Of a stretch of DNA of 64,000 nt, positions 9,681 to 18,172 are shown piece after piece. The stretch is from assembly GCF_019879105.1 (NCBI RefSeq), contig NZ_CP082248.1, forward strand, positions 682,001 through 746,000. Reading direction: 5' to 3'. The stretch is from Natrinema sp. SYSU A 869. Its GTDB lineage: Archaea > Halobacteriota > Halobacteria > Halobacteriales > Natrialbaceae. Position numbers and translations under genes: made by a program. The first letter of the stretch is position 1, and every line of letters starts with the position of its first letter. Below the pieces are notes generated by a model. That model made no database searches and was not told the DNA's origin. It saw only the letters and a list, made by a program, of their open reading frames with translations.

Positions 9681-9710
9681 AACGTTAGAACTAACAATCA
9701 AACTAACGTT
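9681..9710. promoter_or_regulatory. Inverted-repeat operator before the AbrB-like gene
   Basis: AACGTTAG at 9681-9688 and CTAACGTT at 9703-9710 form a perfect inverted pair, with a third half-site CTAAC at 9691-9695. The group ends 10 bases before the AbrB-like start codon. It is a plausible binding site for autoregulation by the AbrB-like protein, or a recombinase site. The arrangement is seen; the function is inferred. Confidence 0.5.
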
Positions 9711-9720
9711 GGTATGAGCG

Positions 9721-9882
9721 ATGCCGAAGCGAACGACAACACGGGTCTCTCAGAACAGTAACGGCCAGTACCAAGTGACGATCCCGAAGGCGATGGGCGA
9801 CGCCCTCGACCTTGCTGGCGAGGACGTCGAGTGGGATATCGTCTCGTCAACGAAACTCGCTCTCGAGAAAGCTGATGAGTAG
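9721..9882 (+). CDS. AbrB/SpoVT-like DNA-binding protein
   Basis: This 53-residue protein starts MPKRTTTRVSQNSNG and contains the swapped-hairpin signature QYQVTIPKAMGDAL found in AbrB/MazE-type domains. It is basic at the N-terminus, unlike most proteins here. Its last codons overlap the recombinase start by 8 bases, so the pair is translationally coupled. An inverted repeat lies just upstream. It probably represses its own operon and may control recombinase dosage, as an inference from position. Confidence 0.8.
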   Translation: MPKRTTTRVSQNSNGQYQVTIPKAMGDALDLAGEDVEWDIVSSTKLALEKADE

Positions 9883-10567
9883 AGCCGCCGCGTTCCTCCG
9901 CAAGTCGCAAGGGAGCGACGACGATGTCTCCCTTGAGTTGCAGCGCGACCGTGTCCCGGCGCTCGCAGAGCAGCTGGCCGACGAGGTCGACGTGATCGAC
10001 CTCGGCGTCCACACCGGGTTCAGCGTCCATATGAAGACCGCCAACGAGAAACGGATCGACGCGAACCCGGAGGTCAAGGCGTTACTCGAGGCACTCCGCG
10101 ACGGCGAATATGACTACCTCGTTGCGTGGGATGACACACGGCTGGCTCGTGACCAATTCTACTGGGAACTGAAACGGGCAGCTGTCCTCGGCGACTGTCT
10201 GTTCGAGTTTGTCGAGGACCCACCGCAGGACGAACTTACGTTCCGAGTCCAGAGAGCTGTCGAGAGCGACGTCAAACGCCGGGAGATAGAGAAATCCCAG
10301 GCCGCGATGGATGCCCGCGAACAGCGCGGGGACGACCACGGACGGCCGCCCTTCGGCCTCTGCTACGATGAGAACGGCAGACAGTGGGTCCCCGATCGCG
10401 AGAGCGGGGAGTTCGCGATTGCCCTCGAAGTGATCCGACTCCGAGAAGCTGGCCGTTCATGGAGGGACATTGCCGACGAAACGGGTGTGAACCGATCAAC
10501 CGCCCGCGGAATCTACGATCGGCGAGACCGCTATCTCGAGGAAGCCGAATCCGGAGTAGTAGCATAA
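9875..10567 (+). CDS. Serine recombinase (resolvase/invertase family)
   Basis: The 230-residue protein has the resolvase N-terminal pattern AAFLRKSQGSDDDVSLELQRD, with the candidate catalytic serine in LRKS. The conserved LVAWDDTRLARDQ corresponds to the family's DRLSR region. A C-terminal helix-turn-helix (RSWRDIADETGVNRSTARGIY) should bind DNA. The start at 9875 was chosen because it overlaps the AbrB-like gene and places the catalytic strand at the N-terminus; longer upstream reading is only the other phase of that gene. It likely acts at the flanking inverted repeats. Confidence 0.88.
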   Translation: MSRAAAFLRKSQGSDDDVSLELQRDRVPALAEQLADEVDVIDLGVHTGFSVHMKTANEKRIDANPEVKALLEALRDGEYDYLVAWDDTRLARDQFYWELKRAAVLGDCLFEFVEDPPQDELTFRVQRAVESDVKRREIEKSQAAMDAREQRGDDHGRPPFGLCYDENGRQWVPDRESGEFAIALEVIRLREAGRSWRDIADETGVNRSTARGIYDRRDRYLEEAESGVVA

Positions 10568-10816
10568 CCGGAGTTTCCAGACGATACCCATAGGTACAAA
10601 GATACACTCGAGATAAATTCCGGATTATAGGGGGTCGAATCTGTTAATAGTAGATATCGAACCTAACGTAGCACTTTATCATCTTCACCGGGAAGTTTAT
10701 AGAGGCTCTCTCTTTCCAGTCGGGTGGTAGAATGACAAATAGAAGCCTACCGCCAATGGTCAAAACAAGTGATTTTATCTATAATACTAACGGTCTCATC
10801 GTCCGAGGTGAGCGCA

Positions 10817-10960
10817 ATGAGTGACAGTACGTTACTGTGCGACCGCTGTAGTGGTCCCGCCCCGGTCGGCGAATCCGTTGAGTTCGATCAGCAAGATGAG
10901 CCAGCTTGGCTCTGTCAGGACTGTCTTGATGAGACGGGTGTTCCACTTAGCCACTACTGA
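10817..10960 (+). CDS. Small zinc-ribbon protein
   Basis: The product has 47 residues, MSDSTLLCDRCSGPAP..., with two CxxC knuckles (CDRC and CQDC) 26 residues apart, a treble-clef or ribbon-type zinc site. Such acidic zinc microproteins are common in haloarchaea. It lies inside the recombinase element. A serine-rich upstream extension to 10769 is possible but lacks protein-like composition. Its role is unknown. Confidence 0.7.
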   Translation: MSDSTLLCDRCSGPAPVGESVEFDQQDEPAWLCQDCLDETGVPLSHY

Positions 10961-11350
10961 TCTGTAGTGATTATAGGCGTTGGTTCTACCAACGTACAAG
11001 ATTTACGCGAAATCATCTCCAAACTCTTTTCTAATTAGGATACTCACCGCATCGTTCTGCCTCCTTCAATTCGTCTCGAATAACAGATATCGGAGTAATT
11101 CGGTTCGAGATGCTTGTGGCACTTATGGAGTTGCCGTTCGAGTTTTTCGTCAGCAGTCAAGACACGGCTGGGGATGGCAACTCTCACGACTGCCTACCTG
11201 TTACTCTGCATTATACCTAAATATCCATGATTATTTAACAGAATATCCAGAATTCATACCTTTTTGTCGGGCCATTCATCGAATATTATAACGATGCATG
11301 ATACGCGTCTCCAACGTTCGGAATACAGGTTCAAGTAAAGTTACTTAGTA
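10961..11350. other. AT-rich stretch without gene
   Basis: No supported gene is seen. The stretch is AT-richer than its surroundings and ends at the right inverted repeat. It may hold transcription terminators and decayed sequence. Confidence 0.5.
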
Positions 11351-11380
11351 GTGTCTGAGATAGAGGGTTTCCCAGACAGT
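11351..11380. repeat. Right inverted repeat of recombinase element
   Basis: This is the inverted partner of 9642-9670, with an exact 18-base outer core at 11363-11380. About 160 bases separate it from the PQQ-propeller gene. Confidence 0.7.
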
Positions 11381-11539
11381 CCCGTAGAAGACAACAGATC
11401 TCATAAATTCCGCGTGCCGTTGAGGTAAATAGGCCAGTAGGTACACATGCGAACTGAACAGTTTGAAACAATTGCATAGCTACGAACTGTCGTTAATTGA
11501 TGGATAGGAATAGAACTGGTATTCGTACGTCGTGTCGTT

Positions 11540-13279
11540 ATGTGGAAACGACGATCCGTGCTGGCGACTGGGGCAGCGCTGTCGATGGGGGCCGGACTCG
11601 CTTCGGTGGGGGCCGGAGCCGCCGAGGCTGACGTCGACGAGCTTCCGGATCCGAATCGCGATCCGGGACCGAACGAGGACTGGCCGTCGCACCGAGGCGA
11701 CCCCGGTCACGCCAGATACATCGCGGACGGTCACGAGTTCGACGGGGGAGCACTCGAGGCCGCGTGGTCCGTCGAGGGTGCGGGTACAGGTGCCGTCGCC
11801 GTCGCCGATGAGACGGTCTACACGCCGACCGACAACGGCGTCGTTGCCCTCGATGCGACGGACGGCACCGTCCGCTGGGAGAATACGGATATCGACGCGG
11901 GAACGCCGTCGGTCGCCGGCGAGACCGTCTATCTCAGTGGAAGCGAGGTCGTCGCGCTCGACCGGGCCAACGGGAGCGTTCGCTGGGAGAGCGAGTTCGA
12001 TCCCGAGGAGGAGATTGTCTGGCAGACGGTCGCCTACGGCGGCGTGTACGCCGTCGCCGACGGGACGCTATACGCACTCGAGGCCGACGACGGATCGGTT
12101 CGGTGGAAGAAAGAATCGGTCGGCAGCGACAACGATGACGAGTACGAGTTCTTTACGGCGCCCGCCGCGGCAAACGGCGTGATCTACAGCGTCACGGGCG
12201 CCGGTCTGATCGCTCTCGATCCCGAGACCGGTGCCGAAGTCTGGCAAAAGGGAACTATCGACTCCCAACCCGATACCGTCTACGCGACGTCGGAAGCGGT
12301 CGCTTACGCCGCCGATGGCTCCGCGGAGTGGCCGTTGCGTGATGCCCAGACAGGCGAATTTGTAGCCGTAGGTTACGGGTTCCGCGAAATAGCGTTCGGC
12401 GAGGAAATCTACGTCGGCGGCGGCAGCGACCACGGGTACGGCGGCAGTTCGATCCACGGTGATGAATACAGTTGGAGCCTCGACGTTCTGTACACCTACG
12501 GGCAAGCCGTCATCAGCGGAGAAACCGTGTTCGCGTATCTCACTCGGAACGGGGGCCCCCCAAATCCCGAGTGGCGGGACTACGATGAGCACCTCGTCGC
12601 CCTGAACAAGTACGACGGGTCCGTGAAGTGGGCGCTCTCGAAGGACAATGCGCCGGTCGGATCGGTCCGTGCGATCAGCGGCGAGACGATCTACGTCGAT
12701 CACGACGGCGATCTCGTGGCGCTTCGCGAAGAAACCGACACGGACGACCAGCCCGACGAGAGCGACGAGAACGCCGATACGGACGGAGAAAGCGACGAGG
12801 GAGACGGATCCGACGAGGGAGACGGATCCGACGAGGGAGACGACCAGCGGGACGGCGAGGACGACAGTGACACGGGGGAAGACGACAGCGACAACGATCC
12901 GACTGACAACGACGGCGGATCCGATAGCGACGACGGCGGATCCGGTAGCGACGACGGTGGATCCGATAGCGACGACGGCGGATCCGGTAGCGACGACGGC
13001 GGATCCGGTAGCGACGACGGCGGATCCGGTAGCGACGACGGCGGATCCGGTAGCGACAACGGAGAGTCTGTCGATGACGATGACGGCGATGTCGTGAACG
13101 GAACCGCCGGAAATGGGGACGCTGGAAACGAGACGGACGCCGAGAACGACACTGACGCCGACAATGTGCCCGGCTTCACGACCGGTACCGGACTTCTCGG
13201 CGGGGCGCTCGGCCTCGAGTGGCTGCGCCGGAAGGCCGGCGTCGACGAATCGACCAGCGCGGACGAACCGTCCGAGTAA
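11540..13279 (+). CDS. Secreted PQQ-propeller protein with acidic repeat stalk and PGF-CTERM-like tail
   Basis: The 579-residue protein opens with a Tat-type leader (WKRRSVLATG, then an alanine-rich hydrophobic core). PQQ-like blades span about residues 60-400 (VVALDATDGTVRWENT, VVALDRANGSVRWES). Next is a highly acidic low-complexity stalk of DEGDGS and SDDGGSG repeats to about 515. Near the end, PGFTTGTGLLGGALGLEW followed by RRK resembles a PGF-CTERM signal, processed by ArtA in haloarchaea, though it has an extra 15-residue tail. It is probably a surface-attached propeller. The substrate is unknown. Confidence 0.8.
   Translation: MWKRRSVLATGAALSMGAGLASVGAGAAEADVDELPDPNRDPGPNEDWPSHRGDPGHARYIADGHEFDGGALEAAWSVEGAGTGAVAVADETVYTPTDNGVVALDATDGTVRWENTDIDAGTPSVAGETVYLSGSEVVALDRANGSVRWESEFDPEEEIVWQTVAYGGVYAVADGTLYALEADDGSVRWKKESVGSDNDDEYEFFTAPAAANGVIYSVTGAGLIALDPETGAEVWQKGTIDSQPDTVYATSEAVAYAADGSAEWPLRDAQTGEFVAVGYGFREIAFGEEIYVGGGSDHGYGGSSIHGDEYSWSLDVLYTYGQAVISGETVFAYLTRNGGPPNPEWRDYDEHLVALNKYDGSVKWALSKDNAPVGSVRAISGETIYVDHDGDLVALREETDTDDQPDESDENADTDGESDEGDGSDEGDGSDEGDDQRDGEDDSDTGEDDSDNDPTDNDGGSDSDDGGSGSDDGGSDSDDGGSGSDDGGSGSDDGGSGSDDGGSGSDNGESVDDDDGDVVNGTAGNGDAGNETDAENDTDADNVPGFTTGTGLLGGALGLEWLRRKAGVDESTSADEPSE
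12911..13059 (+). repeat. 21-bp tandem repeats encoding SDDGGSG units
   Basis: About seven near-identical 21-base units built on GACGGCGGATCCGATAGC-like sequence encode the acidic stalk of the PQQ-propeller protein. Shorter 18-base repeats (GAGGGAGACGGATCCGAC) precede them near 12796-12840. Such arrays change length easily by slippage. Confidence 0.8.
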
Positions 13280-13805
13280 GGGGACCCCGGGTCGGATAAA
13301 GTAGGACGATATTACTGAACACCGCATCGGGATCCTCGCCTTGCCGATTACGTTTTCCCCGTGTCTGACGCACCCAGATAGTCTGTATTCTGTCGTTGGA
13401 AAATCCTTAGTAGATCACAATCTATTGCGTTACATCGGTTCCCTGTACTTACCGTTTCCTACACTACCAACTCGGCACTCAACGTGTGACTTAGATAACC
13501 AGGATTGTTCGGCAGGCTGTTCAGAAGATATACCTTCTCGACGGGCAGTTTGGGCCGAATAGGTAATCTCAAATCGTTCCAAAGGATGCCAGAGAATACT
13601 ACTGTATGAAGGAATAATCTTATCTTCGAAACTAGGTTTTCAGTCTAATTGCTAGTCGGTTGATAGTAGCTGATCGAACCTATAGAGATCGCAACCGATA
13701 TATTCATTTCCAATTATGTCAGGATAAAACCTGTGCGGTTAGGTCCGACGTCTCTCACTTATAAACCGATTTCCTCCCACGGCTCAAACCCGGCGTTTAT
13801 CGTGA
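13280..13805. other. Intergenic region without gene
   Basis: No convincing coding sequence. Short frames here lack the acidic composition and GC-rich third positions of the neighbours. The AT-rich part around 13600-13730 marks the left edge of the accessory region. Confidence 0.5.
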
Positions 13806-14675
13806 ATAAAGCCGAATCTAGCGCAGGCCAGTGGTATAAAGAGTATCCACCGCTTCCGCGTCTGGGCGAGCCAGGATATCGAGACGGTCACACTCCGTGG
13901 CTATCTCCAAACATTCCGCGTCTTCCTCGAGTTTTGCGCGGCGATCGACGCCGTCGAACCGGGGATGCGCGAGCGCGTCCAGATCCCGGAGGTCGAACCG
14001 GAAGACGAAGCGCGGAACGAACATCTCGAAGACGGTCGAGCAGAGCCAATCCTCGAACACCTCCAGCGGTTCGCGTACGCCAGCCGAGAGCACGTCGTTA
14101 CTGCTCTCCTTTGGCATACTGGGATCCGCCTCGGTACACTACGGTCGTTCGATGTTGGCGACTTCGACCAGGACGCCCAATGCCTCGATGTTCGTCATCG
14201 TCCGGAAACGGAAACGCCGCTCAAGAACAAGAAAGCGGCCGAGCGGTCGATCGCTGTCGGCTCCCATTACTGCGACGTGATCGAGGACTACATCGAGCAC
14301 AACCGGGAGGATGTTACTGACGACCACGGCCGCCATCCGTTGATCACCAGCTCACGAGGTCGGCTTAGCGAAGGTTCGATCCGCGAGACGATCTATCGAG
14401 TGACGCAGCCGTGCGAGATCGGTGACTGTCCGCACGATAAGGATCCAAAGACATGCGAGTACCGCCAACACAGCCAACGGGCTGGCTGTCCATCGTCGCG
14501 GTCCCCGCATGGGATTCGACGCGGAGCGATCACCCACCATTTGCGGACCGGGTCTCCACAAGAGGTCGTCTCCGATCGAGCAAACGTCTCCGGCGACATC
14601 CTCGACCAGCACTACGACGAACGGACCGAACGCGAGAAGATGGAAATTCGTCGCGAGTTCCTCGAGGGGGTGTAA
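13806..14675 (+). pseudogene. N-terminally truncated tyrosine integrase
   Basis: The frame reads integrase-like from a stop at 13803 (RFRVWASQDIETVTLRG...) and has no start codon until the ATG at 13965. Catalytic elements survive: TGIRLGTLRS (first Arg), SPHGIRRGAITHHL (His-x-x-Arg) and ILDQHYDERTE (Tyr). The SAM-like N-terminal domain is cut short compared with the 320-350 residues usual for haloarchaeal integrases. Translation from 13965 could still give a 236-residue catalytic domain. A second, much shorter copy of its tail lies at 32316. It probably marks an old integration event. Confidence 0.8.
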
Positions 14676-15009
14676 CCAATGATGGACTCCACTCCACGAC
14701 AATACGGTACGCGTTTTACCCGAGCCTCGGCAGGCATCCGTATCGATCAAGCCCCGGCGAGTCCACTACCATTTCTCTTCCATTTCCCGTGTTCTATACC
14801 GCAAGGTACGGAATTATCTCCTAGGATAGTATTTGGCTGCCCCCTCTGAGGTTGTGGCTGCGCGCGCAGCGACGTTCTCGTGAGCGGAGCGAACGAGAGC
14901 GGGGAAGACGAACGCAGTGAGTCTACCAAAGCGAGCACGGAGCGGAGGGTGGGGAGGAGGCGGTCTGGGTTGGACTGGCAGGAAGCAAAAAGAAGACCGC
15001 AGTACCCAA
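14676..15009. other. Noncoding linker of the repeated module
   Basis: No gene is seen. The segment holds imperfect hairpins such as TTCTCGTGAGCGGAGCGAACGAG near 14872-14894, lying between the integrase tail and the RPA-like gene. It may provide a terminator for both convergent genes. The same segment is present at 32445-32768. Confidence 0.5.
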
Positions 15010-15909
15010 CTACGCTTCCCACCAGCGATCGCGATTGGGGAAATGAATCGTGCTCCAGCCGGTTACGGCCAGTGAGACACGTCCCTCGTACCAGTTCCGG
15101 GCCGCCTTGTGAATGCGCACTTGCTCACCTTCTTTGATCCATAGTGCCTCCGACTTCTCCCAGATCGTTACACGCGTCTGGCCACTCTCGTCCGCGATGA
15201 GACCGACCTGAGCGATGCTCGGATGCGAGGGATCCCACAGCGTTTCGACATGCCCGTCGATGCTCACTTCGTTCCGATCGACCTCCTCGAGTTTCCCGAT
15301 GGGAATTACCTGCCCAGGTGCGGTCTGCAACTCCTCGAACACGTTGACGACCGCACTCGGCAGGTCTTTCCCACCGACGACAGCTTCACCCAGCCGCTGG
15401 CCGATCACCGCTCGAGACCAGCCATCCAACTGGTCAGCCAGCCGCATTGATTGTTTGTTCACTGCCGCCAACTGCTCTCGAGTGAGTTCTGCACGGGGAT
15501 CCACCCGATCTGGGTCCGCCATTGGATCCACACTCGCAGCCCGCTTCTGGAACGTCATACGCCGCTCTACGCTCCGTCTCGCGGTAATCTCTCGCGTCCG
15601 CTTCTCACGACCCTCCTGCGTTCCCAGCTCGGCCTGGGAACTGATCCGCTCGAGTTCTGCTTCTCGTGCCCTGATGCGCTCTTCCTGCTCGAGGGTGACA
15701 CCGTGAATCCGCTCGGTGCTCGTATTTGCGATCCCGTCTGGGTGGTTCGCATCCACCTTCGCCTGTATCTCCTGTTTGACCGTCGCCTCGAATACCGGCG
15801 TCTCGTCGACGACTGGGACGCTATCTTCATCGACCGTCTGCTCGCCTGCCTGTTCGAATGCCTGCTCATCCACCGTAACGACCTTGCTACTCGAGTTGTT
15901 ACTTGACAT
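15010..15909 (-). CDS. RPA-like OB-fold single-stranded-DNA-binding protein, copy 1
   Basis: The 299-residue protein starts MSSNNSSSKVVTVDE; the same start appears in all three copies. The first 200 residues are charged and helical (KVDANHPDGIA, RIHGVTLEQEERI). The C-terminal 100 residues form an OB fold (VETLWDP, QVGLIADESGQTRVTIW, EGEQVRIHKAARNWYEGR) like that of haloarchaeal RPA/RFA-type proteins. This family is common on haloarchaeal plasmids and probably binds ssDNA during replication or transfer. Upstream lies a conserved palindrome. A near-identical paralogue is at 32769 and a truncated one at 20584. Confidence 0.8.
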   Translation of the reverse strand: MSSNNSSSKVVTVDEQAFEQAGEQTVDEDSVPVVDETPVFEATVKQEIQAKVDANHPDGIANTSTERIHGVTLEQEERIRAREAELERISSQAELGTQEGREKRTREITARRSVERRMTFQKRAASVDPMADPDRVDPRAELTREQLAAVNKQSMRLADQLDGWSRAVIGQRLGEAVVGGKDLPSAVVNVFEELQTAPGQVIPIGKLEEVDRNEVSIDGHVETLWDPSHPSIAQVGLIADESGQTRVTIWEKSEALWIKEGEQVRIHKAARNWYEGRVSLAVTGWSTIHFPNRDRWWEA

Positions 15910-16001
15910 TGGTCTCACAAAGACCGAAGGCGCTCAGCGCCCGACACCGCGATGCTGGTACATCGCGGTTTTCTGACGACTACGACCGACAGACCCATCT
16001 A

Positions 16002-16055
16002 CGCGCTCTCGCTCGCGCCTTCGCGAGCGCCCTTCTGGGCGCGAGCGAGAGCGCG
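16002..16055. repeat. 18-bp perfect palindromic hairpin upstream of RPA-like gene (copy 1)
   Basis: CGCGCTCTCGCTCGCGCC at 16002-16019 pairs perfectly with 16038-16055 across an 18-base spacer. The same structure stands upstream of the other two copies of the gene. It could be a replication or recombination structure, or form in the 5' RNA leader. Conservation of both arms is visible; the function is not known. Confidence 0.75.
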
Positions 16056-16821
16056 CCTAAGTGGGGTGACCCAACCAGCACCGCGCGCCGTCCGCCCGGA
16101 GCGAGCGGCCAGCACACAAGCCGGTTTCGTGTCCATCGAGCGAGCGACGTCTGGAGCGAGGGAGACGCAACCGAAAGCGCGCTTGGTGCTGGCGTCGAGG
16201 GCACATCCATTTTAGCCCGGTAGCCCGCCCGCTACTGCAGGCAGGCAGCCCGGAATGGTCGGTCGCGAGCGAAGCGAGGCGTGACCGAAGGGAACGCCTC
16301 GAAGCGAACGGCGAAGCCGTGAGCGACGTGGAGGGCGGAATGCGGCGAGCGGGGCGGGCCGTAACGAACCACCCATCCAACCGAACCCGACGCTCGGGGA
16401 ACTAGCCGATGTCCTGGTGGACTCAGAAAGGGCGAGGCCGTCTCGGTCACCGGGAGAGCAAAGCTCTCCCGAGCACACGGCGCTTCGAGCCGTGAACGTC
16501 TTCCGACCCCGTAGCACCGCAAGGACGAGGAGCGCAGCGGGGCTCTCGTGAGCGTAGTGAACGAGAGCAAGCGAGACGTAGTCTCGCGTGATCACGGGAT
16601 GCCGAGCAGCCAAGGGCTCACAGGAGGTGATTCCTAAGTGACCTGGTCTAGTAACTCGCAATGGGATTCCTATCAGTAGATGATAGTACGGTTCCTTTAT
16701 TCAGAACTTTCCGTGAAAATCGAGGTAAGTATAAATGCATATCTAGCACGAGACTCTTTTTTCCTGTATCTCTGACATGACTTGCAGTTTCTATTTATAT
16801 CTGGGATTCAAAGATGAGAGT
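16056..16821. other. Conserved GC-rich noncoding block
   Basis: No gene is supported. About 160 bases after the palindrome are nearly identical in copies 1 and 3 and closely similar in copy 2. The rest is full of short complementary motifs of the AGCGAAGCGA type that would fold into stems (for example CTCTCGT and ACGAGAG near 16542-16565). It could encode a structured RNA. Confidence 0.5.
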
Positions 16822-16977
16822 ATGCCGCATGATCAAGACGTGGAAGACGATACCACAGAAATGACATCAGAATACGAGTGCCTTCAATGTGGGAAGATAG
16901 TTACGGCCGAGACGAACCCCGGTGAGTGTGAAGAGTGTGGCGGCGACTTCCAGAACCGAGCGAAATCGGTTGAATAG
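16822..16977 (+). CDS. Rubrerythrin-like zinc microprotein
   Basis: The product has 51 residues. CLQCGK and CEECGG knuckles with ETNPGECEECGGDFQN match the small haloarchaeal rubrerythrin-like domain, a zinc or iron ribbon. The ATG at 16822 (MPHDQDVED) gives the usual acidic N-terminus; an ATG at 16777 would add a hydrophobic, atypical extension. The function is unknown. Confidence 0.75.
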   Translation: MPHDQDVEDDTTEMTSEYECLQCGKIVTAETNPGECEECGGDFQNRAKSVE

Positions 16978-17250
16978 CATTCTACCAGCGGCCCATGAGT
17001 TATCGAACAGTTGACTCAGGAGAATTGTCCTCCAGAACTCTCCACCTATAGATCGTTCCACCGATACATACAATACCTGTAGTTGCTGAACTGGGTGTTT
17101 CAGTTCCTCACCTGGTTCTGAATAAAGAAACCGTACTACCAATTACTACTATTATATCGGCTCTACAATAGCTCCATTGAAATGTGTGTCTTGGTGGGGA
17201 ACAGGGATTCCCTAACTCGAGACCGCAGGAGATCACAACAGCACCAGTCA

Positions 17251-17523
17251 CTAGCCGAGGTACTGTGACTCCCACTCCTGTCGTTCTTTGAGCGTTTGCT
17301 CGCCATCCTCCGTAATCGCGTAATAGTTGGTTCTTCTGTCGAGTTGTCCCTTTTCCACGAGGTCCTTGTCGACAACAGTATCGAGATTTGGGTACAGCCG
17401 TCCATGATTAATCTCGTTACTGTAGTACTGCTCGATTTCTTCTTTAACATCTTGACCAGATGGGTGATCGGCACCAGCGATTACGTACAAGAGGTCTCGT
17501 TGAAACCCTGTGAGGTCGTCCAT
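17251..17523 (-). CDS. PadR-family transcriptional regulator, copy 1
   Basis: The 90-residue protein begins MDDLTGFQRDLLYVIAG, the standard start of haloarchaeal PadR proteins. The winged helix includes the HGRLYPNLDTVVDK recognition region and the RRTNYYAITEDG wing. It has a close neighbour (17879) and a third relative (35412). This copy is the most diverged, with asparagine replacing histidine in EINHGRL. The target is unknown; small PadR proteins usually repress and respond to ligands. Confidence 0.88.
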   Translation of the reverse strand: MDDLTGFQRDLLYVIAGADHPSGQDVKEEIEQYYSNEINHGRLYPNLDTVVDKDLVEKGQLDRRTNYYAITEDGEQTLKERQEWESQYLG

Positions 17524-17878
17524 ATTACAGGCATTCAATTGATATGATGTTTGTTATCCACCGTGAACAGCTCCGTACGCTGATGCAACTGGAAGTCTCT
17601 TTGTGATGCTATGTGACTTAACCAACAGAGCAATGGATATGTGGTGAACGTTGGGTAAAACACTCTACTCATAGATCTCACTCTCGAAGTCAAAGTTCAA
17701 AACGATCAAGCAAATCCGAGTGACTGCTCTGGTGACTTGGAGAGTATGATCCTCTCTATAGACTAGACGTGAGTATCACTGAGAGCGACGTACTGATATC
17801 TCGTCGATCCGAGCATCGGATCGGCTTCACGACTGGCACATATGACACTGAGTATCGATCAACCTGCTACCAGTCCCG
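17524..17878. other. Intergenic region between two PadR genes
   Basis: No gene is seen. It should contain the promoter of the 17251-17523 gene and the 3' end of the next one. Confidence 0.4.
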
Positions 17879-18172
17879 TTACTTCGAGTCCGAAAGCAAC
17901 TCGCCAACGTACTGCTCCTTCCACTCACGACGAGCTTCAAGTTCGCGGCGGCCACGAGCGGTGATCGTGTAGTAATTCGTTCGGCGGTCGAGTTCGCCTT
18001 TCTCCACGAGGCCCTTGTCGACGATTTCATCCAGGTTCGGGTAGAGCCGCCCGTGATGGATCTCTTTCTCGTAATAGTCCTCGAGTTCCTCTTTGATTGC
18101 GAGTCCGTGTGGCTCGTCCTGTCCGGCGATCGTATACAGCAGGTCACGCTGGAAGCCAGTCAGATCGTACAT
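17879..18172 (-). CDS. PadR-family transcriptional regulator, copy 2
   Basis: The 97-residue protein starts MYDLTGFQRDLLYTIAG; upstream codons in frame are not protein-like. HGRLYPNLDEIVDKGLVEKGELDRRTNYYTIT matches the PadR winged helix. It is very similar to the gene at 35412, which sits in the parallel block, and less similar to the neighbour at 17251. Confidence 0.9.
   Translation of the reverse strand: MYDLTGFQRDLLYTIAGQDEPHGLAIKEELEDYYEKEIHHGRLYPNLDEIVDKGLVEKGELDRRTNYYTITARGRRELEARREWKEQYVGELLSDSK

Larger units (their letters stand above)
9642..11380. mobile_element. Serine-recombinase element bounded by inverted repeats
   Basis: The sequence ACTGTCTGGGAAACCCTC at 9642-9659 recurs as its exact reverse complement at 11363-11380. 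Partial matching continues inward (CAGACAC at 9664-9670 against GTGTCTG at 11351-11357). Between the repeats lie an AbrB-like gene, an overlapping serine recombinase, a small zinc-ribbon gene and about 390 bases without a gene. I see no target-site duplication. The layout suggests a compact mobile unit or recombination cassette, but inverted recombination sites of an invertible segment are also possible. That it moves is inference. Confidence 0.55.
14553..16640. repeat. Repeated module, copy 1 (integrase tail, RPA-like gene, palindrome)
   Basis: A block of about 2.1 kb recurs with high identity at about 32322-34340. It includes the last 40 codons of the integrase, a 330-base linker with matching landmarks (ATGATGGACTCCACTCCACG), the RPA-like gene, the palindrome and a GC-rich noncoding segment. 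A third, partial copy covers about 20600-21650. Boundaries were judged by eye. Confidence 0.75.

Noticed and set aside
10961-11291. 103-codon plus-strand frame
   Set aside because: It is basic and cysteine/phenylalanine-rich with AT-rich third positions, unlike haloarchaeal proteins.
12068-13327. 419-codon minus-strand frame opposite the PQQ-propeller gene
   Set aside because: It is valine/serine-rich from antisense reading of the acidic repeats, with no domain; the plus-strand gene has leader, blades and tail signal.
13733-14320. 195-codon plus-strand frame overlapping the integrase
   Set aside because: It is arginine/proline-rich and in another phase of the integrase, whose catalytic motifs are in the adjacent frame.
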